A DNA stretch of 39,057 nt, from IMG/VR virus record IMGVR_UViG_3300035698_018297, positions 1 through 39,057 of that record, one strand, 5' to 3'. This document shows positions 16,579 to 23,303 of the stretch, one piece after another. The DNA comes from a virus. The translations under genes were made by a program, and so were the position numbers. Below the pieces are notes generated by a model. That model saw only the letters and a program-made list of their open reading frames with translations, had not been told where the DNA came from and did no database searches. Position 1 is the stretch's first letter. Every line of letters begins with the position of its first letter.

Positions 16579-16938
16579 GTGGACGCGATTCGAGAAAAGC
16601 TGAGCGCCGAAATGGCGGAACGCGCCATCGCCGGGCTGGTCAATGCCAGGGTCGAGACCGGCCGATTCTGTCTCGTCTGTGGTAGCTGGGAGCTGGTTCA
16701 GGTGGTGCTGGTCGGTCACGAGCTGGGACGGGTGCTCGGCGTGAGCACGCTGGCCTGTTCGAGCTGCGGACACCCGAGCGTCTTCTACGCGCGGTGCGAT
16801 TGCACGGCCGGCGTTGGCACAAACTGGCGAGCCAGTAACTCGCACACCTACGAGTGTATGACGTGCGGGAAACGGTCAACAATCCGCGACCTTACAGGGT
16901 ACGACACCGACTCAGTTGACAATAACCGGGAAGGGTAA
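16579..16938 (+). CDS. small zinc-ribbon protein R9 (four knuckles)
   Basis: A 119-aa protein from GTG 16579, preceded by GGGGGATCAG as in R8; the first codons of R8 and R9 are nearly identical at DNA level, a sign of recent duplication. The helix KLSAEMAERAIAG spans residues 7-19, with knuckles at 31/34, 60/63, 73/75 (CDC, one residue short) and 93/96. The stop TAA is one base from the ATG of R10. Confidence 0.75.
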   Translation: MDAIREKLSAEMAERAIAGLVNARVETGRFCLVCGSWELVQVVLVGHELGRVLGVSTLACSSCGHPSVFYARCDCTAGVGTNWRASNSHTYECMTCGKRSTIRDLTGYDTDSVDNNREG

Positions 16939-16939
16939 G

Positions 16940-17317
16940 ATGGGAGTCCGAAAGAGCACAGTTCACGAGCGCAGGCGGGTGCTGGCCTTGATCGCCGAGG
17001 CCACGCTTATCAGGCCGGAAGGGTTGTTCATGCGGCCCACGGCTCGGCGCTGCACTTGCGGCCACATGAGCGCCTACCCGGCTGTGGTGCCCAAGATTCA
17101 GCGTGACCCGAAGCGCAAGCACCGATGGCTGGCGCTCTGCCCGGAGTGCGGGCACTGGTGGCGTCAGCCGTTTGGTCCGTGGGCCGTGTGCCACGACGCC
17201 ATCATGGTGCTCAATCACTCGCCCGTTTCGCGCTTCGCACGGGTACGAGTGGCAGGGGCCGACCCCGCACGGGCTGGCCGGTGGGCCTTGGGGCCGAAGC
17301 AGGGGGCTCCAGAATGA
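16940..17317 (+). CDS. small zinc-ribbon protein R10
   Basis: A 125-aa protein, helix RRVLALIAEATLIRP (residues 12-26). The ribbon is C38-x-C40 (shortened knuckle) and C67-x2-C70. After residue 90 the sequence turns into an Ala/Arg/Val-rich, low-information tail without knuckles, which could itself be the product of an old frameshift. GGGAAGGG precedes ATG 16940, and the stop overlaps the R11 start (ATGA). Confidence 0.7.
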   Translation: MGVRKSTVHERRRVLALIAEATLIRPEGLFMRPTARRCTCGHMSAYPAVVPKIQRDPKRKHRWLALCPECGHWWRQPFGPWAVCHDAIMVLNHSPVSRFARVRVAGADPARAGRWALGPKQGAPE

Positions 17318-17477
17318 GGTCGCCGAGAAAGGTTTTCCTCGACTGGCGCGCTGAGCGCCGGGCAGACGAGGCTAGGTGGCGTGAGTCTACCGCTTTTGCG
17401 AGGGCTGCGGCCAGTACAACGTCGTCGGCCGGAGAACGCGCAATCGCATGAAGTTGCCGCTGGACAGGACGTGGTAA
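17314..17477 (+). pseudogene. zinc-ribbon protein R11, short and frameshifted
   Basis: From ATG 17314 the frame runs 45 codons to a stop at 17451 with no cysteine. One frame over, starting after a TGA at 17382-17384, the DNA encodes VYRFCEGCGQYNVVG and ends at TAA 17475-17477. That TAA overlaps the ATG of R12 by one base, as at intact junctions in this array. The CEGC frame is therefore the likely original C-terminus and an indel lies near 17370-17390. The remnant is shorter than any intact member and lacks a clear first knuckle. Confidence 0.45.
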
Positions 17478-17680
17478 TGGGAGTCTGCCTGACAAAGATT
17501 GCACCTGAGATAGTGGCAGAGGCGAAGGCCAGGGTGGCGGAGGCGTGTCTTTGTGGCAACCCTTGTGTCGTGTCGTCGGCGAATTGTGACTACTGCCACG
17601 CGCGGCAGCGCCTCGCCGAGATTGACGGGAGCATGTACCGCATTTGTGACGGCTGCGGAAACGTGACGTGGTTCGCATGA
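17477..17680 (+). CDS. small zinc-ribbon protein R12
   Basis: A 67-aa protein, the shortest intact member. The helix EIVAEAKARVAEACLCG (residues 11-27) is extended and alanine-rich. Knuckles are at 37/40 and 57/60, and the chain ends soon after. ATG 17477 overlaps the R11 remnant's stop (TAATG); the ribosome site is weak (GGACGTGG). The stop overlaps the ATG of R13. Confidence 0.65.
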   Translation: MGVCLTKIAPEIVAEAKARVAEACLCGNPCVVSSANCDYCHARQRLAEIDGSMYRICDGCGNVTWFA

Positions 17681-17922
17681 CGGCGCAGACGCACACGGTC
17701 AAAGGCGGCTGGTGGATAACGTGGCCGGCTCAGAAGCGGCACAACCTCGCGCTCATAGCTGAGTTGACACTGATTGGCAAGCTCGCGCATTGGATGGACT
17801 GGACGATTCATGCGATGCAGTGTCGGGGCTGCGGACACCGGGGCAAGTTTCCGACCATTCGGGTTCGCGAGGCCCAACAGGAGGCTTGGGTATGCCCGAA
17901 ATGCGGGAAGCGATACTTGTGA
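17677..17922 (+). CDS. small zinc-ribbon protein R13
   Basis: An 81-aa protein with a longer N-terminal lead containing GGWWITW, then the helix HNLALIAELTLIG (residues 22-34). The ribbon is C49/C52 and C73/C76, ending within five residues of the last knuckle. The ELT codons at 17761-17769 contain AGTTGACAC with the rare codons TTG ACA. ATGA overlap with R12. Confidence 0.72.
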   Translation: MTAQTHTVKGGWWITWPAQKRHNLALIAELTLIGKLAHWMDWTIHAMQCRGCGHRGKFPTIRVREAQQEAWVCPKCGKRYL

Positions 17923-17932
17923 GGGGATCAGC

Positions 17933-18289
17933 ATGACGGGATTTCAAGAAACCGTGCTCGCCGGGTTGGCTGAGCTGCGGCTCAAAGGCTTCCTCTCCTC
18001 GCAGGACACGCCCTGGTGCTGTCGTCACTGCTTGGGCGATATGGTGTCGATTCTGGCGGTTGGGCTCGCGGACGACATGGGCAGACAGGTGGAGCTGTTC
18101 GTGTGCGGCACATGCGGCGGGCCGTCTTACGGACGGGCCTACTGCCCGGCCTGCAAGCGCGAGCACATCCTCTCAGTTGACGTAAACGGCACGGCAAGCT
18201 GCCAGACGTGCGGTGAAGAGCTGTATTGGCTGCGTGGTGCGGAAGTGGTGCCGCTTATATCGACGCCTTGGAAGGGATCGGGGTCGTGA
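17933..18289 (+). CDS. small zinc-ribbon protein R14 (four knuckles)
   Basis: A 118-aa protein, helix TVLAGLAELRLKGFL (residues 7-21), knuckles at 30/33, 58/61, 71/74 and 90/93. The spacing of pairs 2-4 matches R15, and the two genes share a near-identical 5' end (GATTTCAAGAAA), so they are sister copies. GAGGGGATCAG precedes the ATG, a version of the junction element. The stop overlaps the GTG of R15. Confidence 0.76.
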   Translation: MTGFQETVLAGLAELRLKGFLSSQDTPWCCRHCLGDMVSILAVGLADDMGRQVELFVCGTCGGPSYGRAYCPACKREHILSVDVNGTASCQTCGEELYWLRGAEVVPLISTPWKGSGS

Positions 18290-18648
18290 GATTTCAAGAA
18301 AAGGTGCTCGCGGCACTGGCCGAGTCACGGTTGTCGGGCGCCACGGACGGTAGGGTGCCGGTGACGTGTTCGGCTTGCCGGGCTAGCTCACAGCTAGTTC
18401 CTGTCGTGTATCAACCGTCCCACGTCGGCGGGGGCCATTCGTTCGTGCTGTATGCGCGCGAGGCTTGCGGGAACGTGAACCATGCAACGGGAGTCTGCCG
18501 AAACTGCGTGACGCGGTATGGAAAGCTGCTCGTGACGGACGGTGGTGTCGTCTACTGTTTCACATGCGGGCAGCCGGTTCCCTGGACGGAAAACGGGGGC
18601 GACGTGGTGCCGCCGCTGAGCGATGCGAAACGAGGGGTGCGGCGATGA
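18286..18648 (+). CDS. small zinc-ribbon protein R15
   Basis: A 120-aa protein from GTG 18286 (GTGA overlap with R14). Helix KVLAALAESRLSG is at residues 6-18. Knuckles are 28/31, 71/74 and 91/94. At the second position only C61 remains (AREACG where R14 has VCGTCG), so one zinc site has probably been lost. The C-terminal tail is basic. Confidence 0.73.
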   Translation: MRFQEKVLAALAESRLSGATDGRVPVTCSACRASSQLVPVVYQPSHVGGGHSFVLYAREACGNVNHATGVCRNCVTRYGKLLVTDGGVVYCFTCGQPVPWTENGGDVVPPLSDAKRGVRR

Positions 18649-18875
18649 TAACGATGCGTGAATTGGCTTGTGCGACCTTGGCGGAAAACGCATTAGGTGG
18701 CAAGGCGTCAGCACACACGGGTATGATGGCAGCGTGTGGGGTGTGTGGCGAGCTGGCTGACATGATTTGGCTGAACGTGGGCGGTAGGGGACGTGGGCGC
18801 TCAGTGCGGTTTTGCGGGGCTTGCGGCTCCGTCACCCCGTCCCACACTCGGTGCGACCAATGTGATTCCCTATAG
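18645..18875 (+). CDS. small zinc-ribbon protein R16
   Basis: A 76-aa protein, helix ACATLAENALGGKA (residues 8-21), knuckles at 31/34, 57/60 and a terminal 70/73. It is the last member of the rightward array and ends three residues after the final knuckle. The ATG overlaps the stop of R15 (ATGA). The next 106 bp contain only a possible promoter. Confidence 0.74.
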   Translation: MITMRELACATLAENALGGKASAHTGMMAACGVCGELADMIWLNVGGRGRGRSVRFCGACGSVTPSHTRCDQCDSL

Positions 18876-18916
18876 GACACGGTACCAGACAACACAGGGG
18901 CTCGCGTATGCCTGGG

Positions 18917-18946
18917 TTGCGGCAAGATTCAAAGATGGTGTATCGT
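18917..18946 (+). promoter_or_regulatory. possible promoter for the HTH protein gene
   Basis: TTGCGG (18917-18922), 18-bp spacer, TATCGT (18941-18946), 35 bp before ATG 18982. Both boxes are imperfect, so this is a weak call; read-through from the array is the alternative. Confidence 0.35.
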
Positions 18947-18981
18947 CGTCATTGAGAAAGCCCACGAAATGGAGCAGCACC

Positions 18982-19875
18982 ATGAAGCCCTACGTGCCAC
19001 GAACGACCGCGATGTCAGAAGACAGGAAGGAAGCGACAAAAGCCAAGGAGAACCGCAAACGTAGACGCCGAACCATGACGTTCACGAAGTACCAGCAGGC
19101 GCTCGACTACTTCAGAGACCTGGGGGACTGTTCGGACGTGAACATATCGGAAGCAAGCCGCGTACTTGGCCTGGAACGGCAGACGGTTTCAAGGGCGCTG
19201 GATCAGGGCTGGATGCAACACAACCCGCCCTGGGTGCCGATAAAGGTTATGATTGCCGACGAACAGAAACGAGCACGAGCAGAAAGGTCGGACTTGCAGC
19301 GGGCACTTGTGAAGGAAGCGGCGAGCATTGCCAAGAAAGCTCAGGAAGACGCTATCAAAGCTCGCGCACAGGAGGGTTTACTGGTCGCAGGAGTGCGTGG
19401 TGCAGCGGGTCGCCTGCTCCAACAGTCCGTTCGGTTGATACAAACTGGCGATGCTCTGGCGAAGGCGATTGAGCCCCGGTTGATACGAATTGCCGAGTTG
19501 GCCGCTCAGGGCGATTCGGCCGAAAACCGTCAATCGGTCGGAGACGTGCTCGCGCTCATGGAACGGTTCCTGGGCTTCGCCAAGGGCTCGACTCAGATGG
19601 TACACGAGGCGATGGTGCTCGAACGCAAGTTCCTGGGCGAAGCTGAGGCCGTTCTGGGGGTCAAGTCGGACATGGACTTGCACGAAGCCATCTCGGAGCT
19701 GGCGGCCGCGCATATCACGCTCGGACGGCACGACGGCGGAAATACGAAATCGCTCCCCCCTGATACCGCTCAGCTCCTAGCCGATGCGGGCGTGCCCCTG
19801 ACCCCTGACCAAATGCCAGTTGACACAAACGCGGATATGGAGCTAGTTGATGCAAACTCCAGCGATATGGATTGA
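18982..19875 (+). CDS. HTH protein with long helical region (possible small terminase or DNA-binding scaffold)
   Basis: A 297-aa protein. The N-terminus is strongly basic (ENRKRRRRTM near residue 27). A helix-turn-helix, ISEASRVLGLERQTVSRAL, occupies about residues 55-73. The rest is a long Ala/Lys/Glu-rich helical region, probably coiled coil, with an acidic C-terminus. This domain order resembles phage small terminase subunits, but the large subunit is 12 kb away at 31773, so I hold that open. The 3' part contains a 19-nt match to the junction element (19746-19764) and AGTTGACAC at 19818. ATG 18982 has GGAG 7 nt upstream. Confidence 0.65.
   Translation: MKPYVPRTTAMSEDRKEATKAKENRKRRRRTMTFTKYQQALDYFRDLGDCSDVNISEASRVLGLERQTVSRALDQGWMQHNPPWVPIKVMIADEQKRARAERSDLQRALVKEAASIAKKAQEDAIKARAQEGLLVAGVRGAAGRLLQQSVRLIQTGDALAKAIEPRLIRIAELAAQGDSAENRQSVGDVLALMERFLGFAKGSTQMVHEAMVLERKFLGEAEAVLGVKSDMDLHEAISELAAAHITLGRHDGGNTKSLPPDTAQLLADAGVPLTPDQMPVDTNADMELVDANSSDMD
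19746..19764 (-). repeat. copy of the dispersed junction element inside a gene
   Basis: The plus strand GAAATCGCTCCCCCCTGAT is identical to bases 8816-8834 at the end of sbcC. Here it encodes the KSLPPD segment of the HTH protein, so the element has entered, or arisen in, a coding region. Confidence 0.5.
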
Positions 19876-20200
19876 ACTCTCAACCTCGCAGCTCCTCGCG
19901 CGCTACCTGCGTGAGCGCACGGGCCAGGACTGGAAGGCCATTGAAGGCAAGCCCAGCGGGCGCTTCACGCGGGTACTCGGTACCGTACAGGCTGAGTACG
20001 AAACGTGCCTGATGGCGAGACAGCCTCCCCACTTCGGCGGTTTCATCGCGTGTGACACTGAGAACACCATAGCGGCTCGTGCTACGGGGGCTACGCCTAT
20101 CGAGGCCCTGCGCGCATGGGGGCTCGTGGTGGTGGAACGCTTCGACATGATCTCGGAGATCGTGGAAGATTTGACGGCCCTGGGGATGATGGGGGGCTGA
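19850..20200 (+). CDS. hypothetical protein
   Basis: A 116-aa soluble alpha/beta protein that overlaps the preceding gene by 26 nt. ATG 19850 has GGAG 7 nt upstream (19839-19842). The centre (FGGFIACDTENTIAARATGATPIEALRAWGL) has the look of a small beta-alpha fold. No family recognised. It is the last rightward gene before the convergent junction. Confidence 0.62.
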   Translation: MQTPAIWIELSTSQLLARYLRERTGQDWKAIEGKPSGRFTRVLGTVQAEYETCLMARQPPHFGGFIACDTENTIAARATGATPIEALRAWGLVVVERFDMISEIVEDLTALGMMGG

Positions 20201-20356
20201 AGGGGGGCGAGCCTAGCTCGCAGACTCCTAGCCTAGCTCGTTCGGTTGAGAAAAACGAAATCATGCGCCCCTGATCGCCCACATGCGCGCACGTTACAGT
20301 TGATAGAAACACGCGCGTAAGGGGGGCGGGGGTAAAACTCCCTAAATGGCCTGGGG

Positions 20357-20380
20357 AAAGGGTGATTAACCATCCTTTTT
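20357..20380 (+). terminator. intrinsic terminator at the convergent junction
   Basis: AAAGGGTG (20357-20364) pairs with the complementary arm at 20371-20378 across a 6-nt loop, with one G-U pair, and a T run (20376-20380). It should stop rightward transcription of the array. The rest of 20201-20356 has no gene, but holds CCTAGCTCG repeats near 20210 and 20230 and a degenerate junction element near 20262-20276. Confidence 0.6.
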
Positions 20381-20390
20381 CGTGCGGACT

Positions 20391-20471
20391 TTTTCGCTTT
20401 CAGCGTAGACAGGCAAACTGTTTACCGTGGCCTTTTCGCTTTCAGCGTAGACAGGCAAACTGTTTACCGTG
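20391..20471. repeat. two 39-bp direct repeats, period 42 bp, each with a 15-bp palindrome
   Basis: Copies at 20391-20429 and 20433-20471 are identical over 39 bp and start 42 bp apart, close to four turns of B-DNA. Each contains GGCAAACTGTTTACC (20412-20426 and 20454-20468), a near-palindrome with 7-bp arms and one mismatched pair. The second copy overlaps the stop codon of zinc-ribbon gene L13. The arrangement suggests cooperative protein binding on one face of the helix, or iterons. Confidence 0.85.
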
Positions 20472-20739
20472 ACGAGGGGGCGAGATTCCGAAAAACGGTG
20501 GCAAGGTCGTTAAAAAAGTCTTCCACAGAAAGGATTGCGCTCCCGCAGCCATCGCAAACGAGGATTTCCGCCGCGAAGGGCCATTCGTCTCGCCCAGAGT
20601 CTATCCGCGAGAAGTATTTGACGCCCGTTCCGTGTCCGCAGGCTTCGCAGCCGTGAATGAAGAAGGTTTTACCCTGGCCCACGAAGTCACGGACCGCCGC
20701 CTCGGCGAGCGCAGCCTTCTGGGATTCAGTCAACTGCAA
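20464..20739 (-). CDS. small zinc-ribbon protein L13
   Basis: A 91-aa protein, last gene of the leftward array. The N-terminus MQLTESQKAALAEAAVRDF carries the family helix. Knuckles are at 31/34 and 62/65, followed by the C-terminal helix DFFNDLATVFRNL typical of leftward members. Its stop codon lies within the second 39-bp repeat. It overlaps L12 by 14 nt. Confidence 0.76.
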   Translation of the reverse strand: MQLTESQKAALAEAAVRDFVGQGKTFFIHGCEACGHGTGVKYFSRIDSGRDEWPFAAEILVCDGCGSAILSVEDFFNDLATVFRNLAPSSR

Positions 20740-21082
20740 CAGGGGCCCCCAGATCAGCGGGTTGGGATTTCATAATTTTTCTCAGCAAGGCTTCCAGCCC
20801 GTCGAAAGTATCGCCGGAAGACATAGCGCAAAGCGCAGTCAGCCACTTCGGGAGTCGGGCGAGCGGTAGCGCCTGATTCCATGTCAGAACGTGCAGCCCT
20901 TCCTCGCAGACTACGAACCAAAGCGTGGGGAGCCCGCCGGAACGGGTGCGGGTAGGGGTCATGTAGGCAGTGGCGAAATAGTGGCCGCACTCCTCGCAGA
21001 CTTTGACGGTCCCCAGCGGCGTGAGTATGTTCTTGAGCAGCAGCTCGGAGATGCAGGCTTGGAGGTCTTTAGTTGTCCGCAA
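20726..21082 (-). CDS. zinc-ribbon protein L12, divergent
   Basis: A 118-aa protein if TTG 21082 is the start; no better start codon was found, and the TTG lies next to the stop of L11. The helix DLQACISELLLKNIL (residues 6-20) and first knuckle C29/C32 fit the family. Only C59 of the second knuckle remains. The middle is read in a different frame from the homologous DNA in L6 (see findings), so this copy has probably shifted frame. The C-terminal helix (GLEALLRKIMK) is intact. Confidence 0.58.
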   Translation of the reverse strand: MRTTKDLQACISELLLKNILTPLGTVKVCEECGHYFATAYMTPTRTRSGGLPTLWFVVCEEGLHVLTWNQALPLARLPKWLTALCAMSSGDTFDGLEALLRKIMKSQPADLGAPVAVD

Positions 21083-21326
21083 CAGTGGTCTTCGATTCCA
21101 AATTATGGCCCAGCAGGTGCCGCAGGCGCGGCCAATACTTGCCCTCTGTCCAGTAGGCTCCACAGCCATCGCAAGCCTTAATCCAGGCGTTCGAGCCACA
21201 CCACGCCGATTCCAGCAGCCCGGCGCAGTCGGGGCAGCGGCCGAGCACTTCGTAAAAGCGCACGAGCCCGCACAGCCCGCCTTCGGCGAGCACTGCACGT
21301 TCGTCGTCGGTCAGGTGTGTCGTCAT
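21069..21326 (-). CDS. small zinc-ribbon protein L11
   Basis: An 85-aa protein, helix DERAVLAEGGLCGLV (residues 8-22), knuckles 31/34 and 52/55, C-terminal helix YWPRLRHLLGHNL. The ATG directly abuts the TAA of L10. Downstream it runs 14 nt into the L12 reading frame. Confidence 0.75.
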   Translation of the reverse strand: MTTHLTDDERAVLAEGGLCGLVRFYEVLGRCPDCAGLLESAWCGSNAWIKACDGCGAYWTEGKYWPRLRHLLGHNLESKTTVADN

Positions 21327-21554
21327 TTAGAAGCTCGTCAGGGCGATTGTCAGGAAGAACTTGTTGATTTCGTCCGTGACTCCCATTTCGCACGCTTCGC
21401 AGAAGGGGAGCATCAGGCTAGATACGCGGTCGTAGTGGCGAATGCGCGTGCAACCGCATTCCTTGCAGGCGAGGGTGGACGGAATAATGTTTAGCCTGCC
21501 AACGAGTGTCTTTTCCGCGATGATGGCGCGCTCAATTTCTGTCATTTTCCGCAT
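21327..21554 (-). CDS. small zinc-ribbon protein L10
   Basis: A 75-aa protein, helix EIERAIIAEKTLVGRL (residues 6-21), knuckles 30/33 (with extra C35) and 52/55, C-terminal helix EINKFFLTIAL. ATG 21554 is chosen because GGAGG lies 7 nt upstream. The in-frame ATG 21545 would instead give the ATGA overlap common in the array. Confidence 0.74.
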   Translation of the reverse strand: MRKMTEIERAIIAEKTLVGRLNIIPSTLACKECGCTRIRHYDRVSSLMLPFCEACEMGVTDEINKFFLTIALTSF

Positions 21555-21814
21555 TCAGACGCCTCCAGTGCTCGTTTCAGTTGAGAGAAAAACACACGCT
21601 CGACCGTTTCGTTGGAGCAGATGGCCCGGCAGTGAGAGCACAGCGACAGGGCGCGGTCTATGTGGTGGAGCTGGTCGAGCACGAACACCCCGCCTGACTG
21701 CGTGCGCCCGCACGAGCACATGGCCCCAAAGAAGCTGTCGGTCGTGGTCGTGACGTCGGCCAGCTCGCCTTCCGTGAGCAGCGCCTCTTGCTCGACTGTC
21801 AGGTAGCGCCTCAT
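21542..21814 (-). CDS. small zinc-ribbon protein L9
   Basis: A 90-aa protein, helix VEQEALLTEGELADV (residues 7-21), knuckles 33/35 (CSC) and 59/62, C-terminal helix VFFSQLKRALEAS. ATGA overlap with L8 and 13-nt overlap with L10. Confidence 0.74.
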   Translation of the reverse strand: MRRYLTVEQEALLTEGELADVTTTTDSFFGAMCSCGRTQSGGVFVLDQLHHIDRALSLCSHCRAICSNETVERVFFSQLKRALEASECGK

Positions 21815-22065
21815 TTTCGGCGCGGCCGATTCAGCAACATACCAACCATCTGCCAGAAGTCGCCGAGCGTCCACGAATCGCCGCAGTGCTTGCACAGCTT
21901 CAGCTCATGGCCCCCGGCGCGGGTGCTGTAAACCGTGAGCTGGACGAAACCCGCCCGGAAGCACCGGAAGCAGTTGCAGGTCGCCATTCGTTGCTCGCTC
22001 AGGTTGACGACCCCCTCAATATCAGCTTCCACGAGCAGGGCTTTCCGTTTTTCAGTCAGCTTCAT
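21811..22065 (-). CDS. small zinc-ribbon protein L8
   Basis: An 84-aa protein, N-terminus MKLTEKRKALLVEADIEG almost identical in DNA to the start of L7 and L6. Cysteines at 30, 32 and 35 form the first site and 58/61 the second. The C-terminal helix is DFWQMVGMLLNR with a basic end (RPRRK). It overlaps L7 by 14 nt. Confidence 0.75.
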   Translation of the reverse strand: MKLTEKRKALLVEADIEGVVNLSEQRMATCNCFRCFRAGFVQLTVYSTRAGGHELKLCKHCGDSWTLGDFWQMVGMLLNRPRRK

Positions 22066-22340
22066 CGGGCGGCCCTATCATCCTGTTTTGTATCTCTTCC
22101 TCGATGCACGAGCAGAGCCCTTGCATCTCCCCTGAGACGCGGGCGCAGCCGTCGCAGACGCGCGCCCAGTGTACGACATCGGCATCCGTTCGGGTGTCAA
22201 GCTGGCTCAGCCGTACCCAGTATTCCAGAACCCCCCTCGCCGCAGTTCGAGCAGGTGTCGCCGGCAAGCTTGCCGGTGTCGATGAAACCGTGCAGCACGC
22301 CTCCTACGAGCAGGGCTTTCTGAGTTTCAGTCAGCTTCAT
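22052..22340 (-). pseudogene. zinc-ribbon protein L7, frameshifted at a six-G run
   Basis: From ATG 22340 the frame gives MKLTETQKALLVGGVLHG, knuckle C30/C33 and then stops early (47 aa, TGA at 22197-22199). Removing one G from the six-G run (C6 on the plus strand, 22231-22236) joins it to VLEYWVRLSQLDT, the second knuckle CDGC, and a C-terminal helix ending at 22052, giving a normal-length protein with a normal 14-nt overlap into L8. Either the sequence has a homopolymer error, or the gene is broken or phase-variable at this tract. Confidence 0.62.
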
Positions 22341-22702
22341 CGCGTCAGCTCCGCCCAGGCCGGCAGGTTGATCCTGGCCTCGTCCAGCAGCTCGGAGACG
22401 GACTGCGGGGCCGCGCCCCGCCGGAACGGGTGTGGGTAGGGAATCATGCCGCCACAGCAGCCACAGCAGCCACAGCAGCCCAGCACGGGCGCGGAGTTGT
22501 GCGAGTAGACCAGTGGGTCCGGAATGTCGCCCGCGCAGTGCCCACAGGCGAGGGTGATCATGCCGCTCTTGCGCGTCCTCCGCCCCGCTCCGTCGCGGCC
22601 ATCCCCCTCCGCAGTGTCAAACGGGCTTCCAGGCCGGATAGTGAAGTAGCCCGCGAGCACACACTCAGCGAGCACGGCTTTTTGTGTTTCAGTCAACTGC
22701 AT
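22337..22702 (-). CDS. small zinc-ribbon protein L6 with expanded second knuckle
   Basis: A 121-aa protein, N-terminus MQLTETQKAVLAECVLAG, a long basic loop (residues 27-48), knuckle C53/C56, then GCCGCCGCCGG (residues 75-85) created by three copies of a 9-bp repeat (22452-22478). The C-terminal helix VSELLDEARINL closes the chain. The ATG overlaps the L5 stop by one base (TGATG). Confidence 0.73.
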   Translation of the reverse strand: MQLTETQKAVLAECVLAGYFTIRPGSPFDTAEGDGRDGAGRRTRKSGMITLACGHCAGDIPDPLVYSHNSAPVLGCCGCCGCCGGMIPYPHPFRRGAAPQSVSELLDEARINLPAWAELTR

Positions 22703-23064
22703 CAGGGGGCTCCGATTCCAGAATCTTGGACAGGGTTTCGGTTGCAGGCGATTTCTACCTCGCTCCGCAGTGCCTTGAAGAATCCCTCCCCGGCCGACCC
22801 GTACAGCAAAATGCCGCAGGCGGCGCAGTAGGGCAGAACGCAGTACATCGAATTCAGGCAGTCCCAGACTCTCAGCTCGACGGTTGCGTGGACGCTGCAA
22901 TACGGACAGAACCGCGTTCTACGGGTCTCGGTCAGCAGGTTTAGCAGCTCGCCCTCAGCGATGGCGGCGCGTTGCTCATTGGCGGTCGTGGCCCACTCCG
23001 TGAGTACGTGGCGCAGCCGGGCCTCTGCGAGCAGAGCTTGTTCGCGCTCGTCAAACTCAATCAT
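22702..23064 (-). CDS. small zinc-ribbon protein L5 with duplicated N-terminal helix
   Basis: A 120-aa protein. The family helix occurs twice: EREQALLAEARLRHVL (residues 6-21) and NEQRAAIAEGELLNLL (29-44), as if one gene start had fused onto another. Knuckles are 53/56 and 80/83, with extra cysteines at 69, 75 and 107. The C-terminal helix is GFFKALRSEVE. The leader is a version of the junction element (GATC...GATCTCAAAAATG). Confidence 0.74.
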   Translation of the reverse strand: MIEFDEREQALLAEARLRHVLTEWATTANEQRAAIAEGELLNLLTETRRTRFCPYCSVHATVELRVWDCLNSMYCVLPYCAACGILLYGSAGEGFFKALRSEVEIACNRNPVQDSGIGAP

Positions 23065-23303
23065 TTTTGAGATCCCCTCCCGCTGATCCGCAGCGTTTGC
23101 CAGAACGTGCTTCGGTGGCGCGCGGCCCCGCAGCCCTCGCAGATGTACAGCCAGTCGAGCCCGGTAGCGACAACCCAGTATTCGGCGCGCGGGTGTGTCT
23201 GACGACACTTTGTGCAGAAATCTTCGACGCTTTGGTGCAGCGCGAGCCGCCCATCGAGCAGTCCCTCAGCCAGCTCAGCCCGCTGCCGGTCGGACAGCTT
23301 CAT
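23061..23303 (-). CDS. small zinc-ribbon protein L4
   Basis: An 80-aa protein, N-terminus MKLSDRQRAELAEGLLDGRL, knuckles 30/33 and 55/58, C-terminal helix TFWQTLRIS. ATGA overlaps at both ends. It is the most compact example of the leftward architecture and a good reference for it. Confidence 0.76.
   Translation of the reverse strand: MKLSDRQRAELAEGLLDGRLALHQSVEDFCTKCRQTHPRAEYWVVATGLDWLYICEGCGAARHRSTFWQTLRISGRGSQK

Noticed and set aside
20391-20471. Minimal CRISPR array
   Set aside because: Only two repeat copies with a 3-bp gap, so there is no spacer; this is a tandem direct repeat.
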